The translations under genes were made by a program, and so were the position numbers. A stretch of DNA of 64,000 bases from a virus: positions 1-64,000 of IMG/VR virus record IMGVR_UViG_3300044678_003030; one strand, written 5' to 3'. The notes beneath the pieces are model-generated. The model was not told the origin of the DNA, searched no databases, and saw only the letters and a program-made list of their open reading frames with translations. Below are positions 7,781 to 15,033 of the stretch, piece after piece. Every line of letters starts with the position of its first letter. Position 1 is the stretch's first letter.

Positions 7781-7896
7781 CTTTCGCAACGCAACCCATT
7801 GAAGCTGCTCAGGAAAGCCTGTGATCAGAATGTCACTATAGGACGAGTTTCACGTTTTGGCCTACAGCACAGGCAAATCCACGAGTTTTGCGCTCC

Positions 7897-7909
7897 AGGT
7901 TGACAACCT
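7897..7909. promoter_or_regulatory. Palindrome AGGTTGACAACCT, possible operator
   Basis: Perfect odd palindrome in the left arm; its mirror at 8252-8264 has one change (AGGTCGTCAACCT). It sits in one of the best-conserved blocks of the arms, upstream of the outward promoters, as expected for a repressor or activator site. Confidence 0.45.
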
Positions 7910-7930
7910 CCAAATACATAGGGGGGGTCT

Positions 7931-8231
7931 GAAGAGCTCACGTACGCACGCGACCTCCTCAACATAGTGTAGCGTAATGTATCTATAATATATTAGGTTT
8001 CCTGGACACGTATATATTGAGACCCTCAGAGCTGCTGAAATTCTGTAAAGGCTGCAAACCCCGTAGGGGCACCCTCCGGGTGATCCCGAACAAGGCGCGG
8101 CGCGGCGCCGCCCGGTTCGCGGCCTCGCGGTGTGTTTCGCTTGGATTCCCGGTGAATTCGCGCTGCCGGAGGTCGGTGGGAGATCGGCCCACCAATGCCG
8201 GGCTCCTCCGTGGAGGGAGTGCGCTCTGCTC
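7931..8231. other. Non-coding centre of the inverted duplication
   Basis: About 300 bp without a convincing gene. The left half is AT-rich (TATAATATATTAG near 7985); the right half is GC-rich with local hairpins CCCC-GTA-GGGG at 8059-8069 and CACCC-TCC-GGGTG at 8070-8082. Short frames on both strands are Arg/Pro/Ser-rich and have no ribosome site. Confidence 0.6.
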
Positions 8232-8613
8232 TGGACCCCCTATGTATTTGGAGGTCGTCAACCTGGATCGCAAAACTCTCGGATTTGCCTGAGTTACAGC
8301 GCAAAACGTGAAACTCGGCCTATAGTGACATTCTTGTCGAAGCCTTTCCTGGGTGTTTTCAGCCGGTTGCGCTGCAAAAAAAGATGGCCCTAATATATTT
8401 GGTATAAGTCTCTAATCAACGTTGAGCTTTCTACCTTGTTCTGCTGTGATTTCCTGCAACAACACCCTTCACAGGGTACCTATACTTCACGCGAAGGCTT
8501 CACCTTTATTTCGTTCGTTCACCTGCTTTTCAGGACGTTCCAGTGAACGATGAGAAATCGCCCAGTATAAAGCCTTCAACACAAGCTTTTCTCCCGTTAT
8601 ATCCGTTTCTCTG
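8232..8613. repeat. Right arm of the large inverted duplication
   Basis: Mirror image of 7550-7930, at an estimated 75-80% identity by eye, with blocks of 20-40 bp nearly identical. The leader hairpin is kept as ACCCT-TCAC-AGGGT, its only change being in the loop. Confidence 0.85.
8403..8408 (+). promoter_or_regulatory. Decayed mirror TATAAG promoter
   Basis: GGTATAAG is kept in the right arm and points outward (rightward), but 17 bp upstream the expected nnAAA is AAGAT. It would transcribe only the gene remnant at 8543 and then run antisense to the next gene, so it may be inactive. Confidence 0.4.
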
Positions 8614-8743
8614 TGTGCTGTTCCGCTGTGGCCCTCGTGCCTCGCCGCCCGACCCCCGAATTCGCGGGCTAACGACCTCCCACGTCATGCAGCGTCCACG
8701 GCGCTCACCTCCCCTACGCTGTGTGTCTTGCACCTACATGTAG
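8543..8743 (+). pseudogene. Remnant of a mirrored copy of the 556-aa gene start
   Basis: The GTG frame begins MNDEKSPSIKPSTQA, against MKDEKPLAIKPSWEA at the start of the leftward 556-aa protein. DNA similarity continues to about 8613 (including CGTTATAT and GTTTCT) and then stops. The remaining codons to 8743 look random. This is what is left after an inverted duplication of the operon start, not a working gene. Confidence 0.65.
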
Positions 8744-8794
8744 TAGACGCAGCTTTCCCATCCGTAGGCATCGGGAGCCTTCGGCGGCGTCTAG
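8614..8794. other. Non-coding stretch
   Basis: No supported gene, promoter or terminator between the end of the right arm and the stop codon of the 8795-9487 gene. Confidence 0.5.
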
Positions 8795-9487
8795 TTAGCG
8801 GGCTTCGAGGACAACGCGGTCGCGCTGATAGGTGTTGTACTGGTGGGAATCGTGATGCGGCGTGTACTTGCCCGTTCGCACGAGCAGGAAGAGCACGTCG
8901 TGAAACGCTTCGGACTCACGGCAGACGCTGCCTGTGATGGCGGCGCTGTTGAACTTGTGGAGTCTGCGCACGGCGTCGAGCTTGTTGAAGCACGGCCAGA
9001 GGTAGTAGGCGTTGTGGATCCTGTGCACACGCGCGCTGAGCACGCTCGGCGTGGTGTTTTGCCCGTGTGTCCACACGCCGATGGCGACGCCCATGCCATA
9101 GGCGCGCACCAGATAGTCACGCCGCCACGGTGCAGGCCAAGGAGCGAGGAAGATCAGCGTGAGCAACCACCACGGCGAGAACACCGCCAACAGCGCCAGC
9201 GCTGCAAACCCTTGTGGAAACAGCCACTTAGGCCAGAACAGCCTGTCCTTCTTTTGCTCTTCGAGGAGCACGTAGCCCTGCGCGAGCATCTTGAAGCTGT
9301 ACCAGGGGTCGGCGTCGTACGCCTCGGTGCTCGGTACGTAGAAGGTGCGACCGATCGCCGACCAATGATGGCGGTAGACAGGGATGTGGGCGTGCAGCAT
9401 CGACGCCTTCTTCGCCCGCACTTTCACACCGAGCCGATGAGCGATCTGCCGTTCGAGCGCCTCGCGAAGGTTGCGGTTGTCTGCCAT
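8795..9487 (-). CDS. Membrane-associated hypothetical protein, 230 aa
   Basis: I start at the ATG giving MADNRNLREALERQ, because GAGGTGA lies 7 nt upstream within the palindrome at 9492-9504; a longer frame reads through that palindrome. A hydrophobic hairpin (FPQGFAALALLAVF, then WWLLTLIFLAPWPAPW) lies around residues 88-120, so it is probably inner-membrane bound. The C-terminal half is His/Tyr-rich. Function unknown. It is an isolated minus-strand gene facing the inverted repeat. Confidence 0.7.
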   Translation of the reverse strand: MADNRNLREALERQIAHRLGVKVRAKKASMLHAHIPVYRHHWSAIGRTFYVPSTEAYDADPWYSFKMLAQGYVLLEEQKKDRLFWPKWLFPQGFAALALLAVFSPWWLLTLIFLAPWPAPWRRDYLVRAYGMGVAIGVWTHGQNTTPSVLSARVHRIHNAYYLWPCFNKLDAVRRLHKFNSAAITGSVCRESEAFHDVLFLLVRTGKYTPHHDSHQYNTYQRDRVVLEAR

Positions 9488-9491
9488 CAGT

Positions 9492-9504
9492 TTCACCTCG
9501 TGAA
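9492..9504. repeat. TTCAC-N3-GTGAA palindrome (centre CTC)
   Basis: Supplies the GAGGTG ribosome site of the leftward 8795-9487 gene and, on the other strand, most of the -35 of the 9501 promoter. Confidence 0.9.
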
Positions 9505-9528
9505 ATAAGGCTACGAGGCGGGTATAAG
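9501..9528 (+). promoter_or_regulatory. TATAAG-class promoter
   Basis: TGAAA, 17-bp spacer, TATAAG. The -35 element is the right half-site of the palindrome at 9492-9504, so a protein bound there would cover the promoter. Drives the gene at 9568. Confidence 0.7.
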
Positions 9529-9567
9529 GGAGTAGACACAACCCTCTGGCAACGAAAGGGCCATCTC

Positions 9568-10056
9568 ATGATCACGCTGTATAGGTCGTACACGAGCCTC
9601 ATGCTTGGGATCGCCGAGGGGCGGTACCAGGACAAGGTTCTCCTTGATCCTGCGTGCAGGTTTTTCTTCGGGTGTTCGTGGCCCCTCGCGACCAACCCCG
9701 AGCGCTCTCTGCGCGAGAACTTCTACGTGGGCACACCCGCGCCGATCGTGCCCACCTCAGACGTGGACGCGCTACGCAACATCGTCGGGCTGTTCGCGGC
9801 CTACTACGGCGCGGATGTCGCGAACCTTCAGTCCCGCACGCGCTTCGCCAAGGATCATCACGGGGTCAAGACCGCGACGAGCGCGACGATCGAGCACCTC
9901 CTTGACTGGCCTTTCGCCACGTTCGAACGCCACCTTCAAGGGAGTCGTATCAAGGCAGAGAACGTCGTCGACAGCTATTCCGATCTGGAGGAGGCCGTCG
10001 AGATCGTCAACCTCTCCGGCATCGACCCCCAGGTCAAGGTCGTGTGGAGGCGATGA
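9568..10056 (+). CDS. Hypothetical protein, 162 aa
   Basis: Not recognised. Preceded by GAAAGGG and a 40-nt leader from the TATAAG promoter. Soluble alpha/beta protein with cysteines at ACRFFFGC and a helical C-terminal half. First gene of a short coupled set (ATGA overlap with the next). Confidence 0.7.
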   Translation: MITLYRSYTSLMLGIAEGRYQDKVLLDPACRFFFGCSWPLATNPERSLRENFYVGTPAPIVPTSDVDALRNIVGLFAAYYGADVANLQSRTRFAKDHHGVKTATSATIEHLLDWPFATFERHLQGSRIKAENVVDSYSDLEEAVEIVNLSGIDPQVKVVWRR

Positions 10057-10163
10057 CGCTCAACCCGGAGACAGTGCAGATGCTGCACTGCGCCATCTAC
10101 GGCAGCATCGCCCTGGTCATCGCCACGCCCCTCGCGGCGTGGTGGGAGAAGAGGAACCCATGA
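10053..10163 (+). CDS. Tiny membrane protein, 36 aa
   Basis: A 36-codon frame with ATGA overlaps at both ends, consisting mainly of one hydrophobic span (CAIYGSIALVIATPLAAW) and a short basic tail (EKRNP). The double coupling supports it as real. Function unknown. Confidence 0.65.
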   Translation: MTLNPETVQMLHCAIYGSIALVIATPLAAWWEKRNP

Positions 10164-10639
10164 GTCAGAAGGTTTTCGCCCGGGTCGCTGGTTCGCTGGT
10201 GCAGGTTGGCGAGGTCTTCTCCTACGAGCAGACCGAGCACGTCGAACGGTTCAGCATTCGGCTCGACCTGATCCCTGTCGACGGGGTCCTCAGCATCGAG
10301 CTCCGCCACGAGGAAGCGTCTCACGCAGTCCTGCGGGTGCGGGACATCTTTCAGGGATCGTTCTACGCCAAGGCCGGGGATTCCGTCCCCAAGATCCCGG
10401 CCATCAAGGCGTACAGGGAGGTAACGGGGTGCGGCCTCGGCGAGGCCAAGGCGTGGATCGAGAACCACGCCCCCACCGAGCAGAAGGGTCTCGGCGCCTG
10501 GGGGCGGCCTGCCTGGGATTACGCGCTCTCCCCGGAGCTCGTGTCTTCTCTCAAGGAGCGCGCGCTCCTGAAGCCTCTCAGGGCGTGTACGTCGGAGACC
10601 GAGGGCGTCTTCCCGGCCTGGGAGGTCATCTTCTCCTGA
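10160..10639 (+). CDS. Protein with an L7/L12-like helix motif, 159 aa
   Basis: Start ATG overlaps the previous stop. A beta-rich N-terminal part (residues 1-70) is followed by PKIPAIKAYREVTGCGLGEA, which closely follows the KI-VIK-VR-ITGLGLKEAK core of the ribosomal protein L7/L12 C-terminal domain, the part that contacts translation factors. Whether it mimics L7/L12 or simply shares a small helical fold is not shown. A strong hairpin terminator follows directly. Confidence 0.65.
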   Translation: MSQKVFARVAGSLVQVGEVFSYEQTEHVERFSIRLDLIPVDGVLSIELRHEEASHAVLRVRDIFQGSFYAKAGDSVPKIPAIKAYREVTGCGLGEAKAWIENHAPTEQKGLGAWGRPAWDYALSPELVSSLKERALLKPLRACTSETEGVFPAWEVIFS

Positions 10640-10646
10640 CGCCCCT

Positions 10647-10689
10647 AGCAAACACCTACGGCGTCGGCGGCGCCGTAGGTGTTTGCTTT
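10647..10689 (+). terminator. Hairpin terminator with 17-bp perfect stem
   Basis: The 10647-10663 stem pairs exactly with 10671-10687 around a 7-nt loop, followed by TTT. It isolates the 9568-10639 set from the promoter at 10695. Confidence 0.8.
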
Positions 10690-10694
10690 GGCTC

Positions 10695-10723
10695 CGAAAC
10701 CCGCAGGGTCAGGGTGGTATAAG
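10695..10723 (+). promoter_or_regulatory. TATAAG-class promoter
   Basis: CGAAA, 18-bp spacer, TATAAG. Its start lies just after the previous terminator. Leader of about 85 nt to the ATG at 10814. Confidence 0.65.
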
Positions 10724-10758
10724 GAGATAGAGCGAGCGCATGACGCGCAACGCCTCCC

Positions 10759-10799
10759 GCACCCACTAATTGGTGCTTGCCCCCAGGGTGATGGGGGCA
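10759..10799 (+). promoter_or_regulatory. Two leader hairpins in front of the ribosome site
   Basis: GCACC/GGTGC at 10759-10776, then an 8-bp perfect stem TGCCCCCA/TGGGGGCA at 10778-10799, one base before the AGGAG at 10801. The placement suggests control of translation or mRNA stability. Confidence 0.6.
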
Positions 10800-10813
10800 C
10801 AGGAGTCATGATC

Positions 10814-11506
10814 ATGAACACGCCCAAGTCTGCCTATTACGCCTGCCTCGCCTTCGCTTCGAACCCCGCGCTCTCGTGGGACCGCGTCAGCGCGTTCGAC
10901 AACTTGCGCGCCGGCGCGCTCGCCCTCGCAGGAGGATCCTCGACCGCCTGGGGCGACGAGGATGTGTGCCTCGGGGAGGGTACCCGGGCCCGCAACGACG
11001 CCGAGCGCCAGGGCATCATTGATGCCTACCACGCCGCGAACGAACGGTTGATTGAGCTCCAGAACGAGCTCATTCACGCGGTCAACGCTGCCCCCTGGGG
11101 GCGTCAACCCGACGGCACCTTCATCACGGACAGCAAGTCCGGGGCTGAAGGGGGACGGCGCCGTGTCCTCCACGTCAACCGTCTCCCCGTTGCGGCCGTC
11201 TGCAATGGGTACAGGGTGAGCGTGCTCACGAAGGAGACCGCCACGAAGGTCCGGGACGCCGAGAAGGCGCGGACGAAGGAGGCGCAGTCCCAATACAACG
11301 CGTCGCGTCGTGAGGTCCTCACAGCGCTTCGGCGGGGTATCCGGCTGGAGCATCGAGACGGCCAGGAAGGCGGGGTGATCTATCCCCGCGTCGCCGGCAG
11401 GGCTGTCTCGGCCCGTGGGCTCATCGCCGCCCTGGCCGCCGAGGGCATCGATCTGAAGTTCGAGGGTGGTCTGGCGTTCGTCCCCGACTACCACGACGCG
11501 TACTGA
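10814..11506 (+). CDS. Hypothetical protein, 230 aa, single-gene unit
   Basis: Of two in-frame ATGs I take the second, which lies 8 nt after AGGAG; the first is only 2 nt away. Not recognised. A long central helix (IIDAYHAANERLIELQNELI) and a second (KVRDAEKARTKEAQSQYNAS) suggest an elongated or oligomeric protein. It has its own promoter, leader hairpins and a terminator-like hairpin, so it is expressed alone. Confidence 0.7.
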   Translation: MNTPKSAYYACLAFASNPALSWDRVSAFDNLRAGALALAGGSSTAWGDEDVCLGEGTRARNDAERQGIIDAYHAANERLIELQNELIHAVNAAPWGRQPDGTFITDSKSGAEGGRRRVLHVNRLPVAAVCNGYRVSVLTKETATKVRDAEKARTKEAQSQYNASRREVLTALRRGIRLEHRDGQEGGVIYPRVAGRAVSARGLIAALAAEGIDLKFEGGLAFVPDYHDAY

Positions 11507-11520
11507 CCTGACGACGGAGA

Positions 11521-11554
11521 CGACCCCCGACGGCCCCACAAGCCGTCGGGGTCG
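11521..11554 (+). terminator. Hairpin after 10814-11506 (weak T-run)
   Basis: A 13-bp stem with one bulged C, around a short loop; the following bases are CGCTTCGTTT rather than a clean T-tract. Confidence 0.55.
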
Positions 11555-11567
11555 CGCTTCGTTTGGC

Positions 11568-11580
11568 TTCACTCCGTGAA
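11568..11580. repeat. TTCAC-N3-GTGAA palindrome (centre TCC)
   Basis: Intergenic, between a terminator hairpin and the 11605 gene. Confidence 0.9.
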
Positions 11581-11591
11581 ATCGTCTGTGC

Positions 11592-11597
11592 TACCTC
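11592..11597 (+). promoter_or_regulatory. Possible leaderless -10, TACCTC
   Basis: Correctly placed 7 nt before the ATG at 11605 but ends in C instead of T. No Shine-Dalgarno is present. A palindrome lies 11 bp upstream. Confidence 0.35.
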
Positions 11598-11604
11598 TCT
11601 CTGT

Positions 11605-11928
11605 ATGGCACGTAACAGCAGCAAGAAGAACGACGGCAACGGCATCCCCAAGAAGCTCCTGAAGAACCTCCCGCACGGGTTCCTGGAGGAGGTTCAGTCC
11701 ATGGGCGTCTCGGTGCTCAAGGAGACGGTCGTACAGACCAGCGGCGCGATCGCTGAGACCGAGATCGCCAAGGCGCAGGACGAGAAGCTCACCGCCGCCA
11801 AGGAGAAGGTCAAGGACCTCTCCGAGGGCTACAACGAGGTCCTCAAGGCGCAGAAGGCCAAGCGCAACCTCGCGCTTCACTTCCTGGAGAGCCAAGGCCA
11901 GCTCCAGGGTGCGGACATCGGGGAATGA
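11605..11928 (+). CDS. Helical hypothetical protein, 107 aa
   Basis: Not recognised. Lysine-rich N-terminus, then one long helical region (IAETEIAKAQDEKLTAAKEK) with coiled-coil character. First gene of a rightward operon with ATGA overlap to the next. Confidence 0.65.
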   Translation: MARNSSKKNDGNGIPKKLLKNLPHGFLEEVQSMGVSVLKETVVQTSGAIAETEIAKAQDEKLTAAKEKVKDLSEGYNEVLKAQKAKRNLALHFLESQGQLQGADIGE

Positions 11929-12128
11929 TCACGATCTACATCGACGACGTGCCGTACACGGTCACGCGTACGGAGTCGTCTGCCCGTGACCTCCTCGCCA
12001 TGGCCCATGATGACGACGCGGACGAGTTCGACATCGTCCTGCTCGACGAAGGCGACTTCGAGGTCGCGTTCGACTGGACGCCGTATCAGGACGGTGATCG
12101 ATTCGTGACGAAGAAGAAGGAGTTCTGA
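11925..12128 (+). CDS. Small acidic protein, 67 aa
   Basis: Not recognised. Strongly acidic centre (AHDDDADEFDIVLLDEGDFE) and a basic last six residues. Acidic proteins of this size in phage operons are often inhibitors of host DNA-binding proteins, but nothing here proves that. Confidence 0.6.
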   Translation: MITIYIDDVPYTVTRTESSARDLLAMAHDDDADEFDIVLLDEGDFEVAFDWTPYQDGDRFVTKKKEF

Positions 12129-12132
12129 GGGC

Positions 12133-12324
12133 ATGAGCCCTTTCTGCGCATGTTCCTGCCACAGGGGTTCGGGCGTCTTCTGCTCGTGCTGGCGAGCCTG
12201 CTGCCACCAACCCCACGCGCCCGAGGCTGAGCAGACCGCGCAGTCCAAGACGTCATCGATCCCGGTGACGCTCAAGCGCGTGATGTTGCCGTCCATTCCC
12301 TCCGCGACACGCAAGGAGGCGTGA
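12133..12324 (+). CDS. Cysteine-rich small protein, 63 aa
   Basis: Seven cysteines and three histidines in the first 32 residues (FCACSCH, FCSCW, CCH) suggest metal binding. It fits tightly between neighbours (4 and 3 bp). Unrecognised. Confidence 0.5.
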   Translation: MSPFCACSCHRGSGVFCSCWRACCHQPHAPEAEQTAQSKTSSIPVTLKRVMLPSIPSATRKEA

Positions 12325-12327
12325 GCG

Positions 12328-13236
12328 ATGTTCGTAGATACCAAGTTCGTCGAGGAGACGGCCAACGCCGTCCTTCATCACTTCGGATGGAACCTCACCG
12401 CTGAGAGCGCAGAGGCTGAGCTCTCGCTCGACAAGCTCTACATCGGTCGGATGTATAGCTCCGAGCGCTACATCGTCTGGTCGCGCAAGGTCGGCTACGC
12501 GTTCTTCCGGCAGCAGGCGAACCTCTTCGCCGACCGCCTCACGGAGTGGGGCAAGCGCGTCAACGAGGTCCCCGACACCCGCATCGTCGATGACGCAGAA
12601 CGATTCGACCCTGGCCCGCAGCCCTCGCATGATCTGGTGTTCGAGTCGCGGACGACCGACTGGCGCTCGCAGGAGGCGCTGCGCGGTCTCGGCGAGGTCC
12701 GCTACGTGCAGACGACGCCGAACCGGCTCACCGAAGAAGGGACGTGCACCTTCTTTCTCGGGCAGCTCTACGTTCGCATGGACGACAAGGTCCACTGCTT
12801 CGGCAAGGTCCGCTCTGGCAACGGCCAGTTCCCGTTCTACGGCTTTCAGGTCACGTCATCGGCGCGTGATGGTGAGCAATCGGATCGGCTGGGCACGGTG
12901 ATCCGCTACGACGACCGCGAGATCGTTGGAGTTGTGACGGGCGAGTCGCTCAGCTTCTGCGACCGCTTTCAGATCGTCCTGGACATGGTCTCCCGCATGT
13001 GGGAGCCGGGCCTTGGGGTCCCTGAGGTCACAGGGGACCGTGTCCACCGCCTCTACGCCTACATGGCGCTCCACGACGTGCCGAAGACGTTCCAGGAGGT
13101 CGCCGACGAGGACGTCGCCCGCCTTGGCGATGCCGATGGCAACACCCTCACTGACCGGCGCATCGAGGCTGTGTACCTTGCCAAAGGGGAGAACCTCGCG
13201 GACTGGTACAACGCGTTCATCAACTTCACGGCGTGA
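12328..13236 (+). CDS. Hypothetical protein, 302 aa
   Basis: Not recognised; a soluble alpha/beta protein without visible catalytic motif, membrane span or repeats. The last codons (NFTA then TGA) are supplied by the palindrome at 13225-13237. Largest gene of its operon. Confidence 0.7.
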   Translation: MFVDTKFVEETANAVLHHFGWNLTAESAEAELSLDKLYIGRMYSSERYIVWSRKVGYAFFRQQANLFADRLTEWGKRVNEVPDTRIVDDAERFDPGPQPSHDLVFESRTTDWRSQEALRGLGEVRYVQTTPNRLTEEGTCTFFLGQLYVRMDDKVHCFGKVRSGNGQFPFYGFQVTSSARDGEQSDRLGTVIRYDDREIVGVVTGESLSFCDRFQIVLDMVSRMWEPGLGVPEVTGDRVHRLYAYMALHDVPKTFQEVADEDVARLGDADGNTLTDRRIEAVYLAKGENLADWYNAFINFTA

Positions 13237-13237
13237 A
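13225..13237. repeat. TTCAC-N3-GTGAA palindrome (centre GGC)
   Basis: Encodes the C-terminus FTA and the TGA stop of the 302-aa gene. Confidence 0.9.
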
Positions 13238-13241
13238 CTAG

Positions 13242-13397
13242 GTGGACTGCTTCGCCTACTTGACTGAACTCATTCACCACTTCGGCATTCCTTCCCCTGT
13301 CGCCCACGCCACTCTCACCCTCTGCGGTGTAGGCGCCGCTTGCCACGCTTCCGTGTGCTTCGCTGTGAGCCTATGGGAGTTATGGTGCGAGTCATGA
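13242..13397 (+). CDS. Tiny membrane protein, 51 aa
   Basis: GTG start a few bases after the previous stop, ending in TGA that overlaps the next ATG. One long hydrophobic stretch (VAHATLTLCGVGAACHASVC) with four cysteines. The coupling supports it. Confidence 0.5.
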   Translation: MDCFAYLTELIHHFGIPSPVAHATLTLCGVGAACHASVCFAVSLWELWCES

Positions 13398-13564
13398 ACG
13401 TAGACCATCTCCTTGTCGCGTGTTGGGTAGTCATCGGCGTCTACGCGCTGTTCGAAGCCTTCTCAGACATGTACCCAGACATCCTTCTGTCCTTCGGCTA
13501 TTGGCTGCGTGAGCGCGGCGAGGCTGTGCGCCAATACGGGCGACGGCTCAAGCTGCGTGGCTGA
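13394..13564 (+). CDS. Small membrane protein, 56 aa
   Basis: Begins MNVDHLLVACWVVIGVYALF, a single N-terminal span, followed by a basic amphipathic C-terminus. With the preceding tiny membrane gene it forms a pair of small membrane proteins as seen in holin or superinfection-exclusion loci; neither role is shown. Confidence 0.6.
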   Translation: MNVDHLLVACWVVIGVYALFEAFSDMYPDILLSFGYWLRERGEAVRQYGRRLKLRG

Positions 13565-13585
13565 CTTGATCCACGGGGTGAAACC

Positions 13586-14200
13586 ATGAGCGACCTCGAC
13601 ACATCCATCGCCTACTACGACGCGAATGCTGAGACGTACTGCGAGAAGACCTACCGCATCGACATGTCGGTGCTGCGCAACGAGTTCCTGCGACGGCTCA
13701 AGCCCGGTGCCCGGGTCATCGATGTCGGGAGCGGTTCTGGCCGGGACTCGCTCGGCTTCCTGCGAGCGGGTTGCTACGTCCTCGCCATTGACCCTTCGGC
13801 TGGCCTCGCGAGGGAGGCGCAGCGCTACGTCCGCTCGGAGGGGTACACCTTCAACGTCATCCCGATCCGCGCCGAGGATCTTTCCGCCGTAGACGAGTTC
13901 GACGCTGCGTGGTGTTGCGCCTCGCTCGTGCACCACCTGTGGACAGAGGCGGCGCGAGCCATCCACGCGATCATGCGCGCGGTGAAGCCCGACGGCTACG
14001 TGTTCATCAGCGTCCAGGAGGGCGACACGATCGACGAGCTCGGCGACGGACGGCGGATGGTTCGATACACCGAGGACGCACTCAGGAAGCTGCTCAAGCC
14101 CTACGCAGGCATCGTCGATGTCGTCTACACCGAAGACCGCCACCCCGAGAAGCGCGACATTCGGTGGATCTCCATCACGGCCAGGAAGTACACGAGGTAA
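13586..14200 (+). CDS. SAM-dependent methyltransferase, 204 aa
   Basis: Class I methyltransferase with motif I VIDVGSGSGRDS at residues 44-55, an acidic end to strand 2 (LAIDPS), the motif-II-like RAEDL region and FDAAWCCASLVHHL in place of motif IV. This layout fits small-molecule or tRNA-type methyltransferases; the NPPY/DPPY motif of DNA adenine methyltransferases is absent. The ribosome site GGGGTGAAACC is formed by an imperfect palindrome copy (TCCAC-GGG-GTGAA at 13570-13582). Substrate unknown. Confidence 0.8.
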   Translation: MSDLDTSIAYYDANAETYCEKTYRIDMSVLRNEFLRRLKPGARVIDVGSGSGRDSLGFLRAGCYVLAIDPSAGLAREAQRYVRSEGYTFNVIPIRAEDLSAVDEFDAAWCCASLVHHLWTEAARAIHAIMRAVKPDGYVFISVQEGDTIDELGDGRRMVRYTEDALRKLLKPYAGIVDVVYTEDRHPEKRDIRWISITARKYTR

Positions 14201-14204
14201 CCCA

Positions 14205-14819
14205 ATGCCCCCGAGAACCAAGCAACTTCTCGTCGACACCATCTCGCGAAGGGGCGTCAAGGCCGACGTCTTCTTCATCCGCGACTCCAAGACGTTCGTC
14301 GCGACGCTCTTCAACCAACGCTACGAAGAGAAGGTCTTCGACACGCTCAGGAACACCCTGTACAGGAAGATGGAAGAGGCTGAGTCACCTGAGTGGGTTG
14401 ACGTGATCATTGTCACCGAGACCAAGCCCTTCGCGTGCTCTACCGGCAACTACTTCGGGTTCGAGCTCAGCCGTGAACACGTCTGGAAGCGCCCCGATGG
14501 CAAGCTGATGACTGCACGGTGGAATCCGTCTACGCCCTCGGGAGATCGGTTGGCTTATGCCCACGAGTCCTACGCCGTGGTAGGGTCAGACGTGTTCTGT
14601 GGGGAGTACAAGAGCGGCAATCCGAACGATGACCGCTCCTTCCGCATCCCGTACAACGAGGCCCTGTGGGTTTCACTGAGTGACACGCAGCAGAAGTTGC
14701 GAGCGCTCAAGGAGACCTTCCGCCACCTCGTCTCCTCCGAGGAGGGGCGCGCGAAGCTCATGAGCAGCGGCAGTGAGCTGCTGCGGCTTGGTGCTGCTGT
14801 GCCGGAAGGAGAGGACTGA
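14205..14819 (+). CDS. Hypothetical protein, 204 aa
   Basis: Not recognised. Preceded by GAGGT; starts four bases after the methyltransferase stop, so the two are likely made together. Mixed alpha/beta, helical C-terminus, no motif I can name. Confidence 0.7.
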   Translation: MPPRTKQLLVDTISRRGVKADVFFIRDSKTFVATLFNQRYEEKVFDTLRNTLYRKMEEAESPEWVDVIIVTETKPFACSTGNYFGFELSREHVWKRPDGKLMTARWNPSTPSGDRLAYAHESYAVVGSDVFCGEYKSGNPNDDRSFRIPYNEALWVSLSDTQQKLRALKETFRHLVSSEEGRAKLMSSGSELLRLGAAVPEGED

Positions 14820-14841
14820 TGTCTCGCATCGAAGCCAAGCC

Positions 14842-15033
14842 GTGAGCAACCCTGTTTGCCCCATCTGCTGCGCACACCCGTTGGTCGATGCCCTCATGTG
14901 CCAGAAGTGCAGCGCTGCCTACGACCAAGTCGACGACTCAACGATCTACAGCGCGTTGGTCTGGGCGGCCAAACGGGCGCGCTGGTACGAGCAGCGTCGA
15001 AAGTGGCAGCGACCGATCGAGGAGGAGTCGTGA
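14842..15033 (+). CDS. Small zinc-ribbon protein, 63 aa
   Basis: GTG start chosen because it gives MSNPVCPICC directly; CPIC and CQKC form a zinc-binding pair 14 residues apart. A basic helical tail (KRARWYEQRRKWQRP) could bind nucleic acid. Its TGA overlaps the next GTG. Confidence 0.6.
   Translation: MSNPVCPICCAHPLVDALMCQKCSAAYDQVDDSTIYSALVWAAKRARWYEQRRKWQRPIEEES

Larger units (their letters stand above)
7550..7930. repeat. Left arm of a large imperfect inverted duplication
   Basis: Pairs with 8232-8613. Strongly conserved blocks include 7671-7710, 7746-7775, 7828-7855, 7872-7925 and the start of the 556-aa gene, separated by diverged patches. The arm carries the outward promoter, the leader with an ACCCT-TCGC-AGGGT hairpin, the ribosome site and the first codons of the leftward operon. 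Confidence 0.85.

Noticed and set aside
7828-7846. CACTATAGG in both arms of the inverted repeat, like the core of T7-type promoters
   Set aside because: Only about ten bases match, the upstream recognition half does not, and no single-subunit RNA polymerase is visible in the window. Kept only as part of the conserved arm.
7983-8393. Small frames in the centre of the inverted repeat
   Set aside because: No ribosome site, Arg/Pro/Ser-rich, and they run into the repeat arms; treated as non-coding.
13586-14200. DNA adenine methyltransferase of a restriction-modification system
   Set aside because: No DPPY/NPPY motif and no endonuclease partner; the sequence fits a general class I methyltransferase.
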